Of a stretch of DNA of 47,611 nucleotides, positions 9,349 to 20,389 are shown piece by piece; position 1 is the first letter of the stretch, and each line of letters opens with the position of its first letter. The stretch is taken from the NCBI RefSeq assembly GCF_002921145.1, contig NZ_PQVI01000016.1, positions 1 through 47,611 on the forward strand, in the 5' to 3' direction. Below the pieces are notes generated by a model, which worked only from the letters and a program-made list of their open reading frames with translations, was not told the DNA's origin and did not search any database. The position numbers were made by a program, and so were the translations under genes. The stretch is from Avibacterium endocarditidis (GTDB lineage: Bacteria; Pseudomonadota; Gammaproteobacteria; Enterobacterales; Pasteurellaceae).

Positions 9349-9377
9349 AATGTAACATGCATTTTTGTACTAGTAAA
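9349..9377 (-). promoter_or_regulatory. Candidate aroG promoter overlapping the TrpR operator
   Basis: On the - strand TTTACT (9372–9377) and TACATT (9349–9354) are separated by exactly 17 bp. The -35 hexamer lies inside the TrpR-like palindrome, an arrangement that would let repressor exclude RNA polymerase. A perfect TTGACA lies further downstream but has no good -10 partner at 16–18 bp. Confidence 0.5.
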
Positions 9378-9385
9378 CTAGTTTA
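9366..9385. promoter_or_regulatory. TrpR operator upstream of aroG
   Basis: TGTACTAGTAAACTAGTTTA contains the TrpR core CTAG-N4-CTAG (E. coli trp operator CTAGTTAACTAG) with symmetrical A/T flanks. The match to the core is complete. It is placed over the predicted aroG -35 element. TrpR with bound tryptophan would be the expected ligand. Confidence 0.78.
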
Positions 9386-9405
9386 AAAACATTATTAATA
9401 AATTT

Positions 9406-10659
9406 TTAATGACTGCTTAAAACTTGCGCAGGTTGCAATTTTGCCGCGCGACTTGCTGGATATAAACTAGCGATCAAACTTAGCACTAAGGCCACCACAA
9501 AGACCACCGCAATATCTTGCCAATGAAGTTCACTCGGCAAAAAGTCCACGAAATACACGCCGTCTGAAAGCAGTTTTCTGCCAATTAAAAATTCAATGCC
9601 TTTAATTAATTGGGTGAGATTTAATGCCGTTACGCAGCCTAACAGCAGCCCGATGACACAGCCTTTCATTCCAGCTTGTAAGCCATACCAAATAAAAATT
9701 CGTTTAATAAAGCCATCATTTGCGCCAAGGGTACGCATAATAGCAATATCGCCTTGCTTGTCTTTCACCGCCATAATCAAGGTTGAAATAATATTAAAGC
9801 ACGCCACGCCAATCACTAGCACCATTGCTAAATACATCACGGTACGAATAAGCTGAATATCGCGGTACATATAGCCAAATTTACTAATCCAATTTTGCGC
9901 GGACAAAAATTGTGGATACTGTTGCAAGGTTGGGTAATCCAATTGTTGCACAGCAAAAGGGTGCTGCACTTTGAGTTCAACACCTGTGGCTTCATCGGCG
10001 GAATAATCCAAGAATTGCTGCGCAGTTGCAAGGGGAATTAAGGCATAACTGTGATCGAGCTGGCCGTCAAGGCGCAGAATCCCTGTAATTTGCATACGCT
10101 CACGCATTGGCTGGGTAAAATTATTGGTGCCGTCTGATTGAGAAATCAACAATGTTACCCAATCCCCCTCTTGCACCGCTAATTCACGCGCAATGCCAGA
10201 GCCTAGGACTAACCCGCCTTCACGAGAGAAATTTTGCCAGCCATCGCCTAATACAAATTGTCCTAAGGCACTCACTTGATCTTGCTTGTCTGCTTCAATG
10301 CCTTTCACTTGCACCACTTTTAACTTCGTGCCATTTTCTACCAAAGCAGTAAAACTGACAAAAGGGGAACTCGCCAACACGCTAGGATCTTGTTTTAAAA
10401 GTGCGGTTAAATTTTGCCAATTTTTTATTGGCGTACTCTCGCCCTGTTCAGAATAAGCAGAGATTTCAACGTGTGGCACAACCGCTAAAATGCGTTTATT
10501 TAGCTCACGTTCAAAGCCGTTCATCGCACTTAGCCCCACGATCAACACCATTACACCAAGGGCAATGCCAAGGGTAGAAAACATTGAAATCAGTGAAACC
10601 AAACGATTTTTCTGCTTACCACGCTGATAACGCCAGCTAATAAAAAAGGGTGCGTTCAT
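9406..10659 (-). CDS. lolE: Lipoprotein-releasing system transmembrane protein LolE
   Basis: 417-residue ABC permease subunit of LolCDE, which extracts outer-membrane lipoproteins from the inner membrane and passes them to LolA. One N-terminal helix (about residues 25–46, FSTLGIALGVMVLIVGLSAM) is followed by a large periplasmic domain and three C-terminal helices, with the coupling-region sequence GDIAIMRTLGANDGFIKRIF. The family's C-terminal SLYPASRAAKLQPAQVLSSH is present. It begins immediately after the lolD stop. H. influenzae has the same lolC–lolD–lolE set next to aroG. An uptake signal is at 10399–10407. Confidence 0.93.
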   Translation of the reverse strand: MNAPFFISWRYQRGKQKNRLVSLISMFSTLGIALGVMVLIVGLSAMNGFERELNKRILAVVPHVEISAYSEQGESTPIKNWQNLTALLKQDPSVLASSPFVSFTALVENGTKLKVVQVKGIEADKQDQVSALGQFVLGDGWQNFSREGGLVLGSGIARELAVQEGDWVTLLISQSDGTNNFTQPMRERMQITGILRLDGQLDHSYALIPLATAQQFLDYSADEATGVELKVQHPFAVQQLDYPTLQQYPQFLSAQNWISKFGYMYRDIQLIRTVMYLAMVLVIGVACFNIISTLIMAVKDKQGDIAIMRTLGANDGFIKRIFIWYGLQAGMKGCVIGLLLGCVTALNLTQLIKGIEFLIGRKLLSDGVYFVDFLPSELHWQDIAVVFVVALVLSLIASLYPASRAAKLQPAQVLSSH

Positions 10660-11349
10660 CTAGCTTTCTCCACGCAATACACCGTCTTGCATCACCATTC
10701 GGCGAGAAAGTTTCTCCGCCAACTGCAAATCGTGCGTGACCAATAAAAAGGCAATTCTTTGCTCTTGGTTTAATTTCAAAATAAGCTCAAAAATGCTTTC
10801 TGTGGTTTTGCGATCCAAATTCCCTGTGGGTTCATCAGCTAGCACTAAAGCAGGATTATTCACTAACGCACGAGCAATGGCGACACGCTGGCGCTCACCG
10901 CCAGACAACGCAGAAGGACGATGCTTAATGCGATGTGCTAAGCCCACCGCCTGCAACATTTTTTCGGCACGGTCTTGCGCTTCACTACGATTTTGCTTAC
11001 CAATCAACATCGGCATCATCACGTTTTCTAGCGCGCTAAAATCTGCCATTAAATGATGAAATTGATAGACAAACCCCATATATTGATTGCGCAATTTCGC
11101 TAATTCATCAGCGCTTGCCTTTTGCAAAGATTGCCCTTTAATGAACACTTCACCGCTGGTTGGCTGATCTAAGCCACCTAGGGTATGCAATAAGGTACTT
11201 TTGCCCGAACCTGAACTGCCCACAATCGCCACCAATTCGCCTTCTTCCATTGAGAAAGTAACGTCTTTTAGCACTTGTGTTTGGTTTTCCCCTTCTTGGT
11301 AAACTTTGGTTAAATTTTGGCAGCTGAGTAAAATTTGCTTCTCTGTCAT
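10660..11349 (-). CDS. lolD: Lipoprotein-releasing system ATP-binding protein LolD
   Basis: 229-residue ABC ATPase that powers LolCDE. Walker A is GSSGSGKST, signature [10 protein letters not shown], Walker [13 protein letters not shown], and the switch His is in LLVTHD. The frame is open upstream of the chosen start, but ATG at 11349 (protein [10 protein letters not shown]) is preferred because it gives the usual family length, follows a GAGAAAAGA site, and avoids an unnatural Lys/Phe-rich leader. The stop abuts the lolE start; lolC lies upstream in the same direction. An uptake signal is in the short lolC–lolD gap (11435–11443). Confidence 0.95.
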   Translation of the reverse strand: MTEKQILLSCQNLTKVYQEGENQTQVLKDVTFSMEEGELVAIVGSSGSGKSTLLHTLGGLDQPTSGEVFIKGQSLQKASADELAKLRNQYMGFVYQFHHLMADFSALENVMMPMLIGKQNRSEAQDRAEKMLQAVGLAHRIKHRPSALSGGERQRVAIARALVNNPALVLADEPTGNLDRKTTESIFELILKLNQEQRIAFLLVTHDLQLAEKLSRRMVMQDGVLRGES

Positions 11350-11452
11350 TCTTTTCTCGTTATTTTTCTTTTTCTGTTTCGCTTTCGCTTTATAGTAAAA
11401 GTAAAAAAAAAAAATTTCGTATTCGTAAAAAAGCACCGCACTTTGTTACGCA

Positions 11453-12645
11453 TTATTCATAGCGCAAGGCTTCTGCTGGCTCAATTTGTGCCGCGCGGTA
11501 AGCAGGATAAATCGTTGAACATAAAGAAAATAATAAGGATACCGCAACAATAATCACAATCTGTGAAAGATTTAATTCTGTCGGTAAACGAATATTTTCT
11601 GCACTAAACCACGCCATAATGGAATCTAAATTTAATGTGGTTAGCACGCCAAGCAGCGTGCCAATCAAGGTTCCACTAATGCCTACTAATAGCCCTTGCC
11701 AAATAACAGGCTGCGCACTTGCGATTTATTCAGCCCTTGGGTTTGCAAAATGGCAATTTCCCCTTGCTTATCCACCACCATTAAGCTGAGCGATGTGATA
11801 ATATTTGAAATGGCAACCACAATAATCAAGCTAATCAACAAGCCCATCATATTTTTTTCCATTTTTACCGCTTGGAAAAACTCCCCTTTTTGACTACGCC
11901 AATCGGTTATCTGCCATTCATCTGCACTGAAATAGTTAGGAAGTTCGGTAATATCAAAAGGATCGCGTAAAAATAAGCGATAACCTTGCATTTGCTGTGG
12001 GCCAATACGCATCAATCTGCCAATATCGGAAAGATTGGCAAACACGGCGTTGCTGTCATTTTGCCCTGAAGCAAAATAAATATCGCTAATGGTAAATAAG
12101 CGTTGCACAGGCACACGACCAAAGGGCGTATATTGGCTGTTTTCCGTGATCATTAAACGGACTTTATCGCCAATTTGTAAATGTAATTTTTGCGCTAATT
12201 GCGATCCCATTACCAATTTAAATTCGCCTGCGGGTAATAATTGCTCAAAAGATTGGGGTTGAAAATGGCTCAGTAAAGAATCATCAGAAAAATGTTGAAT
12301 ACCTATCACTTGCCCAGCACTCACGCCTTGTGGTGCTTGTAAAATCACATTCGTGGTGTTAATCGGAATGGCGCGCTGCACAAAAGCTGGCATTGTCGGT
12401 GTTGGCGCTTCACGGGATAAATGACCTGACTTTGGCATAATTATGGCGTGGGGAATGGTGGAAAGCACTTGCTTCTTCTGTTGATTTTCCAAACCATTCA
12501 TTACCGAAAGCACGATGATTAACGCCATAATACCCAGCACAATCCCCATCATTGCAAGGTTGGTAACTAATCGCCCAAAACGATCCGCACTTTTCGCTCG
12601 CCAATAACGCAGGGCAATAAATAAAGAAATCGGTAAATTCATCAT
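11453..12645 (-). CDS. lolC: Lipoprotein-releasing system transmembrane protein LolC, frameshifted
   Basis: First gene of the lolCDE operon. The main part (to 11686) has the N-terminal helix and periplasmic domain (IVLSVMNGLENQQKKQVLSTI) and the Q-loop partner segment VDKQGEIAILQTQGLNKSQV. The reading breaks at about 11698–11704, where a T run is one base short: the expected FIWQGLLVGISGTLIG appears in the next frame, and the final helices continue to the stop at 11453. The joined length is about 397 residues, typical for LolC. lolC is essential in relatives, so the break is almost certainly a sequence error. Like LolE it ends with the IYPAYRAAQIEPAEALRYE signature of this permease family. 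Confidence 0.92.
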
Positions 12646-12668
12646 TATTATTTAAGGGTTGAAATAAC

Positions 12669-12697
12669 AAATTTCCCCTGCATAACAGGGGAAATTT
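12669..12697 (-). terminator. Terminator of the hydroxyacid dehydrogenase gene or lolC leader hairpin
   Basis: Perfect 12-bp inverted repeat AAATTTCCCCTG / CAGGGGAAATTT (12669–12680 and 12686–12697) with a 5-nt loop, between the dehydrogenase stop at 12713 and the lolC start at 12645. Both genes read leftward, so it should end dehydrogenase transcription. The T run after it on the - strand is short. Confidence 0.7.
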
Positions 12698-12712
12698 CGT
12701 TCGATAATAAAT

Positions 12713-13655
12713 TTATTTGCCCGTTGCGACAAATTCTTCCATATTTTGTGTTACTTTTTTCACCAAAATTTCCACCGCACCATCAGATGCCCAAGCAATG
12801 TGTGGGGTGATGATTAAATTTGGTAAACGCGTTGCCGCTTGGATAAGTGGGTTATCTTTCTCAGGCGGCTCTTTCACTAACACATCTAAAGCCGCGGCTG
12901 CGATTGTGCCATTTTCTAACGCTTCTGCTAAGGCTTTTTCATCTACTAAAGGCCCGCGCCCTGTGTTGATTAAATATGCCGTTGGCTTCATTAATTTTAA
13001 TGTTTCGGCGTTGATCAAATTGGTGGTTTCAGGTGTTAAAGGGCAATGTAGGGTAACAATGTCCGCTTCTTGCAACACTTGCTCAAAAGGTAAATAGCCC
13101 TCACGCACTGTTGTCGCCCCTTTGCGTTCTGCATAAATCACCTTCATTCCTAGCGCTTCAGCTAAACGGCCAATTTCTTTACCAAGATTGCCTTTACCCA
13201 CAACACCTAAGGTTGAACCTTTCACATCGGTGATCGGGTAATCAAAATAACAGAACTGTTTGCTATCCGCCCATTTGGCGCTGAGCTGATCTTTATACCA
13301 GTTCATTAAACTGTGTTTTAAAGCAAAAATTAACCCTAAAAACGTGTTCAGGCACGGTAACAGAAGAATAGCCCGTCACATTTTTCACTGCGATGCCTAA
13401 CTCTTTCGCCGCCTCTAAATCCACATTATTTGTTCCTGTGGCGGTAATTGCGATCAATTTTAAGTTCGGGAGCTGTTTCATTGTTTCACGATCAAACACG
13501 ACTTTGCTCGTAATCACAATATCCGCATCTTTCGCGCGCTCAATGGTTTGTTCAGGCGAAGTATGCTCATATTCCACCCATTGATGCTCAAAGTTAGGGC
13601 GTGGAATAGGAATATGTTTTGGAATGGCTGTGCTATCAAGAAAAACAATTTTCAT
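12713..13655 (-). CDS. D-isomer-specific 2-hydroxyacid dehydrogenase, frameshifted
   Basis: NAD(P)-dependent dehydrogenase of the D-2-hydroxyacid family (glycerate/hydroxypyruvate reductase type). The nucleotide-binding loop GKGNLGKEIGRLAEALG, the catalytic Arg in INTGRGPLVDEKAL, the Glu in KEPPEKDNP and the catalytic His in ITPHIAWAS are all visible. The start is ATG at 13655, preceded by AAGGAG; an upstream in-frame ATG lacks this. The reading breaks at about 13340–13345, where a T run is one base too long (EHVLGLIFALKHSLMNWY expected). The joined length is about 314 residues, normal for the family. The physiological substrate cannot be assigned. The neighbour of lolC in H. influenzae is a gene of the same type. 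Confidence 0.88.
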
Positions 13656-13774
13656 AAAATGCTCCTTATCTATTTTAGGGATATGCCCTATCTGCAAAAA
13701 TTCATCAGGGGCTAAATAAGTCTATTAAAATATAAGCGATTTTACCCTATAAGTTAACTAATTGTTACAAAAAA

Positions 13775-14808
<1,034 letters not shown>

Positions 14809-15831
14809 TTAAGTTTTTTTGTAACGTTTATTCATATCCGCATAACGTTTTACCGCACGACGGATTTGCCCAGTTTTGGCGCGTCTGCGTTGTTTGGTGA
14901 CGTCTAATTTGCTTTGGGTTTCTGGTTCAAGCCCCACCAATTCACGCAGATAATTCACATTGGTAAGATCCATTTCTTCCCATCCACCGCGTGGTAAGGT
15001 TTTCATTAATTTGATATTGCCGTAACGAATGCGGATCAAACGGCTCACTTGAATGCCTTGCGATTCCCATAAGCGGCGAACTTCACGGTTACGCCCCTCC
15101 ATTAGGGTAACGTCAAACCATTGGTTCATTCCTTGTCCGCCCATTGGCTTGATGGCTTTGAAATTGGCTGGCCCATCTTCTAACTGTACGCCTTTGCGTA
15201 AACGGGCGATCATTGCTTCGTCCACCTGACCAAAAACGCGCACGGAATATTCACGCTCCACTTCACGGCTTGGGTGCATTAAGCGGTTTGCTAATTCGCC
15301 GTCTGTGGTAAACAGCAATAAGCCAGAGGTGTTAATATCCAAGCGGCCTACCGCAATCCAACGTGATCCAGTTAAGCGCGGCAAACGATCAAACACGGTG
15401 GCGCGCCCTTCGGGATCGTGGCGGGTACAGAGTTCGCCTTCAGGTTTATAATACATCAACACGCGACACACTTCTTTTTGTGCTTGTTGTAAATTTACAA
15501 CGTGCCCGTCAATGCGGATCTTTAAATTCGCATTCACCACAACGCGATCGCCCAGTGTTGCCATTTTGCCGTTTACGCTCACGCGGTTGGCGGCGATCAT
15601 CGCTTCAATTTCACGGCGAGATCCTTGCCCTGCGCGCGCTAACACTTTTTGTAATTTTTCCCCTTCCACTTTATGAGTGGTAGAAAGTGCGGTCTTTTTT
15701 ACCGCACTTTTTTCTTTGCTTTCTGCATTTGATGCGAAAGGCTTGTCTGTACGTTTTCTTTCCGTGTTATTTTTTTCAGCAAAACGCATTCCCTTGGCGG
15801 CATTGCGTTGTGAATAAGATGTTGTTTTCAT
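14809..15831 (-). CDS. rluB: 23S rRNA pseudouridine synthase RluB
   Basis: 340-residue RsuA-family pseudouridine synthase expected to modify U2605 of 23S rRNA. A basic, low-complexity N-terminal extension of about 55 residues is followed by the S4 RNA-binding domain ([19 protein letters not shown]), the catalytic motif [20 protein letters not shown] with the nucleophilic Asp, and [15 protein letters not shown]. The C-terminal tail is Lys/Arg-rich ([19 protein letters not shown]). The start at 15831 has AGAGGAAAT upstream. An inverted pair of uptake signals lies inside the N-terminal extension (15685–15709), which this divergent, unstructured region can tolerate. Confidence 0.94.
   Translation of the reverse strand: MKTTSYSQRNAAKGMRFAEKNNTERKRTDKPFASNAESKEKSAVKKTALSTTHKVEGEKLQKVLARAGQGSRREIEAMIAANRVSVNGKMATLGDRVVVNANLKIRIDGHVVNLQQAQKEVCRVLMYYKPEGELCTRHDPEGRATVFDRLPRLTGSRWIAVGRLDINTSGLLLFTTDGELANRLMHPSREVEREYSVRVFGQVDEAMIARLRKGVQLEDGPANFKAIKPMGGQGMNQWFDVTLMEGRNREVRRLWESQGIQVSRLIRIRYGNIKLMKTLPRGGWEEMDLTNVNYLRELVGLEPETQSKLDVTKQRRRAKTGQIRRAVKRYADMNKRYKKT
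15685..15709. repeat. Inverted uptake-signal pair inside rluB
   Basis: AAGTGCGGT (15685–15693) and ACCGCACTT (15701–15709) with a 7-nt T-rich loop form a perfect stem that looks like a terminator, yet lies within the rluB coding sequence. In the protein it encodes part of the [13 protein letters not shown] stretch of the disordered extension. Confidence 0.9.
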
Positions 15832-15875
15832 ATTTCCTCTTGTCGCTTTCCCAAGCGTCTAACAGTTTGAAAAGA

Positions 15876-16494
15876 TTAAATAAATGGTGTGGTTGAACCG
15901 CTGCCCTCACGCAAAATTACAGGCGTGTTGTCGGTTAAATCCACCACGGTTGTTGGCTCTTGCCCTAAATAGCCACCGTTAATAATTAAATCCACTTGAT
16001 GTTCTAAACGATCGCGAATTTCTTCTGGATCAGATTGCGTAATAAATTCTTCCCCCGGCAACATCAAAGAACAAGATAAAATCGGCTCGCCTAAGGCATT
16101 TAGTAAAGCGAGTGCAATTTGATTATCTGGCACGCGCAAGCCAATCGTTTTGCGTTTTGATGTCATCAAACGGCGTGGCACTTCTTTGGTGGCAAATAAA
16201 GGTGTAACGCCCCGGTGTGTTATTTTTAATCAGTCGATACGCCATATTGTTCACCGTGGCATAGGTTGAAAGTTCTGATAAATCGCTACACACAAGGGTG
16301 AAATTATGATTTTCTGGCAGTTGGCGAATTTGCACAATGCGATCCATTGCGTGCTTATCGCCGAGCATACAACCCAAGGCATAACCTGAATCCGTTGGGT
16401 AAACAATCACCCCACCTTGTTTCAAAATATCCACCGCTTGATTAATCAAACGCGGCTGCGGATTTTCTGGATGTATATAAAAAAATTGGCTCAT
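15876..16494 (-). CDS. yciO: YciO/Sua5-YrdC family protein, frameshifted
   Basis: Member of the YrdC-like RNA-binding family, paralogue of the threonylcarbamoyl-AMP synthase TsaC. N-terminal GGVIVYPTDSGYALGCMLGD and RIVQIRQLPENHNFTLVCS are the family fold, with NTPGRYTF further on. The reading breaks near 16190–16200; the other frame resumes with PRRLMTSKRKTIGLRVPDN, SCSLMLPGEEF and VDLIINGGYLGQEPTTVVDL, matching E. coli YciO to its end. The joined length is about 206 residues, as in E. coli. Exact base change is uncertain because the sequence at the junction differs from relatives by more than one base. YciO function is not established. It lies next to rluB as in E. coli. Confidence 0.85.
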
Positions 16495-16640
16495 AACCTT
16501 TATCCTGTCATCATTAACTTGGGCATTATACCGAAATTCCCCGTTGATTATAGGGTTAGGGGAAAATAAATTTACTTTTCGCTGTTGCCCCGATGCTATC
16601 CCTTTGTTACTATAACGCTAAAGATGACAGGAAGTTTTTA

Positions 16641-17021
16641 ATGCGAATATTCAAGACAAAAGCATTTCACAAATTTGCTCTAAAGCACGCCATCAGCGAT
16701 GCGTTGTTAGTTGAAGCCATCTTGCGGGTGGAACAAGGATTAATTGATGCCGATCTTGGCAGTAATATTATCAAACAACGCATAGCAAGAGCGGGACAAG
16801 GGAGAAGTGGTGGTTTTCGATCGTTTATTTTCTACCGAATTAATGAAAATCACTATTTTGTTGCAGGGATTAGCAAAAATACACAAGACAACATTTCAGC
16901 ACAAGAATTAGTTGCCTTGAAAGCATTGCAAAAAGAATACGCTGAGTTAATGCCAGAACAAATTGAGGCGCAAATAAAAAATGGCGCCTTCATTGAAATA
17001 TTATGGGAGAGAAAAAAATGA
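16641..17021 (+). CDS. HigB/RelE-type toxin
   Basis: 126-residue basic protein, MRIFKTKAFHKFALKHAIS onward, with IIKQRIARAGQGRSGGFRSFIFYRI in the middle, a pattern typical of the RelE/HigB toxin family (Pfam RelE, PF06296 type). Such toxins cleave mRNA on the ribosome. ATG 16641 is chosen because AGGAAG lies 7 nt upstream and the protein begins as in relatives; the frame is open further upstream without a ribosome site. The stop overlaps the antitoxin start (ATGA at 17018–17021), the usual coupling of a toxin-first module. The pair is inserted between yciO and rsmI. Confidence 0.82.
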   Translation: MRIFKTKAFHKFALKHAISDALLVEAILRVEQGLIDADLGSNIIKQRIARAGQGRSGGFRSFIFYRINENHYFVAGISKNTQDNISAQELVALKALQKEYAELMPEQIEAQIKNGAFIEILWERKK

Positions 17022-17318
17022 GTGAACTACTTGCAATGATCCACGAAAATGCTTCGGATCTATACGAGGCGGATTAATGGATAAAAAACAATGAAAAAAT
17101 TTGATGAACTCTGTTTAACGCCTGTTTCACCTTTCACCCCTGAAGAAATCAAAGCCATTCGTGAAAAAGAACAGGTTTCTCAAACTGTTTTTGCCCATTA
17201 TCTCAATGTGAGCAAAAATATGATTTCAGAATGGGAAAGAGGGGTGAAAAAACCCAGTGGTGCGGCACTTAAATTGTTGAATTTAGTACAACGCCGCGGT
17301 ATTGAAATTCTCGCTTAA
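17018..17318 (+). CDS. HigA-type HTH antitoxin, frameshifted
   Basis: DNA-binding antitoxin of the toxin at 16641. The first segment reads MSELLAMIHENASDLYEA from ATG 17018 and then stops because a G run at 17070–17072 is one base short. Adding one G gives GLMDKKTMKKFDELCLTP and joins the long downstream part in the correct frame. That part holds an Xre/Cro helix-turn-helix: PFTPEEIKAIREKEQVSQTV, FAHYLNVSKNMISEWERG, KKPSGAALKLLNLVQRRG. Reconstructed length is about 100 residues, normal for this class. Without the correction translation could restart at ATG 17091, giving a 75-residue protein with the whole HTH. The overlap with the toxin gene and a strong terminator after it support a two-gene operon. 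Confidence 0.8.
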
Positions 17319-17322
17319 CTTA

Positions 17323-17352
17323 AAAACGCTTTATCAAAAGATAAAGCGTTTT
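17323..17352. terminator. Terminator after the toxin–antitoxin operon
   Basis: Perfect 13-bp inverted repeat AAAACGCTTTATC / GATAAAGCGTTTT (17323–17335 and 17340–17352) with a 4-nt loop, followed by CTTTTT. It separates the antitoxin from the convergent rsmI and can work in both directions. Confidence 0.88.
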
Positions 17353-17368
17353 CTTTTTACGATAAAAT

Positions 17369-18210
17369 TTACAAATTCTCCAACCCAAACTGATACAACG
17401 CATTTTTCTTATAGCCATAAAGCTCTGCGACAATCGCGGCGGCTTTTTTGAGCGGAAGTTCTTTGGCGATAAGTGCTAAGGCTTTGATGGCCTCGGGGGA
17501 AAAGCTTTCTTCTTCACTGTTTACATTGCCTTCTACAATCAGCACCATTTCGCCTTTGCTGCGGTTTGGATCTTCGCTCACCCACTGGCGTAATGCGCCG
17601 ACTTCATCGCCGTGAATAGTTTCCCAAGTTTTGCTCAGCTCGCGTGCTAGCACCACATAACGATCAGCGCCGAATACCTTTTCCATATCCGCAAGGCAAT
17701 CTAAAATGCGGTGGGTGGATTCATAGAAAATCAAAGTGCGGTCTTCTTTTGCGAGATTTTCCAATTTATCGCAACGGGCTTTCGATTTAGCGGGCAGAAA
17801 GCCTTCAAAACAAAAACGATCGGAAGCAATGCCTGAGGCGCAAAGCCCTGCTATTGCGGCACAAGCGCCCGGAATTGGTACGATTTTAATGCCAGCTTGG
17901 CGACATTTTCTCACCAGATGAAAGCCTGGATCGCTAATCAGTGGCGTACCTGCATCAGAAACTAAGGCGATCGTTGTGCCTTGCAATAGTTTTTCGCACA
18001 GAATATCGGCTTTTTGTGTTCATTATGATCGTGCAAGGCAAAAAAAGGCTTTTTAATGCCGTAATGACTCAGCAATAAGCCACTATGGCGCGTATCTTCT
18101 GCGGCAACTAAATCCACTTGTTCCAACACTTGTAATGCGCGTTGGCTGATGTCTTGCAAATTGCCAATGGGCGTTGCTACGATATATAAAATTCCAGTTA
18201 AATTGTCCAT
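17369..18210 (-). CDS. rsmI: 16S rRNA 2'-O-methyltransferase RsmI, frameshifted
   Basis: Tetrapyrrole-methylase-fold enzyme that 2'-O-methylates C1402 of 16S rRNA using SAM. The N-terminal [17 protein letters not shown] and [17 protein letters not shown] are diagnostic. The reading breaks in an A run at about 18010–18014; the next frame continues [29 protein letters not shown] and [15 protein letters not shown] to the stop. Reconstructed length is about 280 residues, matching E. coli RsmI. It is divergent from lpoA, as in H. influenzae and E. coli. An uptake signal lies at 17734–17742. Confidence 0.94.
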
Positions 18211-18285
18211 TTTTACTTCTTTTATTTGATTTTAATTATTGAGATAAGTAAGATCCCCGAGATTGTTTTCAACAACGGAGTAATT

Positions 18286-20010
18286 ATGACTATTCTATTA
18301 CAACGCATTAATTTAAAAAATCGATTAATGCCTTTTTTATTTGCATTGGTTTTGGCGGGCTGTACCAATTTGTTCGGTAACAGCTTTACAAATGTGCTGA
18401 AAAACGATGCAAATGCCAGTTCGGAATATTACATCAATCAAATTCAACGTACACAAAATCTTGAAGATCAACAAACTTACAAATTGCTTGCTGCGCGTGT
18501 GTTGGTGCGTGAGAATAAAATCCCGCAAGCGCAAGCAATGTTAGCAGAATTAAACGATCTTAATGAAGAACAGCTGCTTGATAAAGCTATCATTGAGGCC
18601 CATATCGCTGCTGTGAAAGGCAATAATAAAGCCGCCGACACACGTTTAAAAGCGATTGATCTTGCTTTATTAAGCCCTTCGCAAAAAGCACGTTACTATG
18701 AAGTGGTTGCGCGTGTGGCAAAAAATCGTAATCAAATTATGAATGCCGTAAAAGCGCGTATTCAAATTGATTCCCTATTAACCGACACACAAAGAAAACA
18801 AGAAAATAATGACCGCACTTGGGCCTTATTACGCAATGCAAACCGTGGTTTAATTAACAATACATCGGCGGAAGGCAGTGCTGCTTTAGGTGGCTGGTTA
18901 GCATTAACTAAAGCCTACAACGATAACTTAAATCACCCAGCTCAATTAAGCCAAGCCTTACAAAGCTGGAAAGCGGCTTATCCAAGACATAGCGCCAGTT
19001 ATCTTTTCCCAACGGAATTACAAGGGCTATTTAACTTCCAACAAACGCAGTTAAACCAAGTTGCCCTACTTCTGCCATTAAGTGGTGATGCGCAGATCAT
19101 TGGTAGCACCATTAAGCGTGGTTTTGATGATGCAAGAGGCGGTTCAGACATTCAAGTGAAAGTGTTTGATACCCTTGCTACGCCAGTGGAAAGCATCATT
19201 GAGCAAGCGAAACTTGAAGGCATTAGTACCGTTGTTGGTCCATTATTAAAGCAAAATGTGGATAAATTGACTAACCGCCCTGATTTATTACAAGGGCTAA
19301 ATGTGCTTACCTTAAACTCAACAGCAAATTCTCGTGCCATTGGTCAGCTTTGCTATTACGGCTTAGCCCCTGAAGATGAAGCAGAATCTGCGGCAAATCG
19401 TATTTGGGATCAGGGTATTCAAAATCCATTTATTATTGTGCCGCAAAGCGATCTCGGTCGCCGCACCGCTTCTGCATTTAACACTCGCTGGCAACAGCTT
19501 TCAGGTACAGATGCCAATATCAAATTCTACAATAATGCTGATGACATCACTTACACACTACAATCAGGCTTAAACCAAAATATTCAAGCTTTATATATTG
19601 TGGCAACAAACAATCAGCTTAGTGATATTAAAATGGCGATTGATAACAGCAACATTAACTTGAAATTATTTGCAAGTTCACGCAGCAATTCATCAAATAA
19701 TACGCCTGAATATCGCTTATTAATGAATGGGTTAGAATTTAGTGATATTCCATTCTTTAAAGATGTGGATTCTGCACAATACAAAAAAGTGGCAGGCTTT
19801 ACCAATGGGGATTATTCCTTAATGCGTTTGTATGCAATGGGCGCAGATGCGTGGTTATTGATCAATCAATTCAATGAGTTACGCCAAGTTCCAGGCTTCA
19901 ATATTAACGGCTTAACCGGTAAATTAAGCGCTGGCCCGAATTGTAATATCGAACGTGATATGACGTGGTATCAATACCAAAATGCGTCAGTGGTTGTATT
20001 AAGCAATTAA
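18286..20010 (+). CDS. lpoA: Penicillin-binding protein activator LpoA
   Basis: 574-residue outer-membrane lipoprotein that activates PBP1A. ATG 18286 has CGGAG at good spacing and begins the signal peptide, ending in the lipobox LVLAGC (Cys at about residue 25); the longer open frame upstream is not used. The N-terminal half is helical and TPR-like (repeated Ala/Leu/Gln-rich helices). The C-terminal half from about residue 265 ([20 protein letters not shown]) has the periplasmic-binding-protein fold, with [13 protein letters not shown] and [16 protein letters not shown]. Length matches H. influenzae LpoA, which is essential there. yraN begins 1 nt after its stop. Confidence 0.96.
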   Translation: MTILLQRINLKNRLMPFLFALVLAGCTNLFGNSFTNVLKNDANASSEYYINQIQRTQNLEDQQTYKLLAARVLVRENKIPQAQAMLAELNDLNEEQLLDKAIIEAHIAAVKGNNKAADTRLKAIDLALLSPSQKARYYEVVARVAKNRNQIMNAVKARIQIDSLLTDTQRKQENNDRTWALLRNANRGLINNTSAEGSAALGGWLALTKAYNDNLNHPAQLSQALQSWKAAYPRHSASYLFPTELQGLFNFQQTQLNQVALLLPLSGDAQIIGSTIKRGFDDARGGSDIQVKVFDTLATPVESIIEQAKLEGISTVVGPLLKQNVDKLTNRPDLLQGLNVLTLNSTANSRAIGQLCYYGLAPEDEAESAANRIWDQGIQNPFIIVPQSDLGRRTASAFNTRWQQLSGTDANIKFYNNADDITYTLQSGLNQNIQALYIVATNNQLSDIKMAIDNSNINLKLFASSRSNSSNNTPEYRLLMNGLEFSDIPFFKDVDSAQYKKVAGFTNGDYSLMRLYAMGADAWLLINQFNELRQVPGFNINGLTGKLSAGPNCNIERDMTWYQYQNASVVVLSN

Positions 20011-20011
20011 T

Positions 20012-20374
20012 ATGTTTAAATCCAAACGTCAGCAAGGGGCGAGCTTTGAGCAACAAGCTCGCCTTTTTTTGCAATCTAAAGGGCTAAAATTTATTGCCGC
20101 CAACCAGCATTTTAAATGTGGTGAACTGGATTTAATTATGCAAGATGGCGAAACCATTGTTTTTGTTGAAGTGCGGCAAAGAAAAAATGATTTTTTTGGC
20201 TCTGCCGTGGAAAGTGTAGATTGGCAAAAACAGCAAAAATGGCTAGATGCCGCCAATATGTGGCTGGCAAAACAAGATTGCAGCCTAGAAGATACTGATT
20301 GCCGTTTTGACTTAGTGGCATTTGGTAATACAATACAAGACTTACAGTGGATTCCTAATTTTCTTGATGAATAA
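20012..20374 (+). CDS. yraN: YraN family protein (UPF0102)
   Basis: 120-residue protein with the nuclease-like UPF0102 fold: [20 protein letters not shown], then [20 protein letters not shown], where the D and E-x-(K/R) positions resemble a PD-(D/E)XK core. No activity is established for the family. It follows lpoA by 1 nt and precedes diaA by 15 nt, the conserved rsmI/lpoA–yraN–diaA–dolP cluster. Confidence 0.95.
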   Translation: MFKSKRQQGASFEQQARLFLQSKGLKFIAANQHFKCGELDLIMQDGETIVFVEVRQRKNDFFGSAVESVDWQKQQKWLDAANMWLAKQDCSLEDTDCRFDLVAFGNTIQDLQWIPNFLDE

Positions 20375-20389
20375 GCCTGATAAATCACA

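Noticed and set aside
11349-11436. N-terminal extension of LolD beginning [15 protein letters not shown]
   Set aside because: No ribosome site, low-complexity A/T translation, and the family start with a good ribosome site is at 11349.
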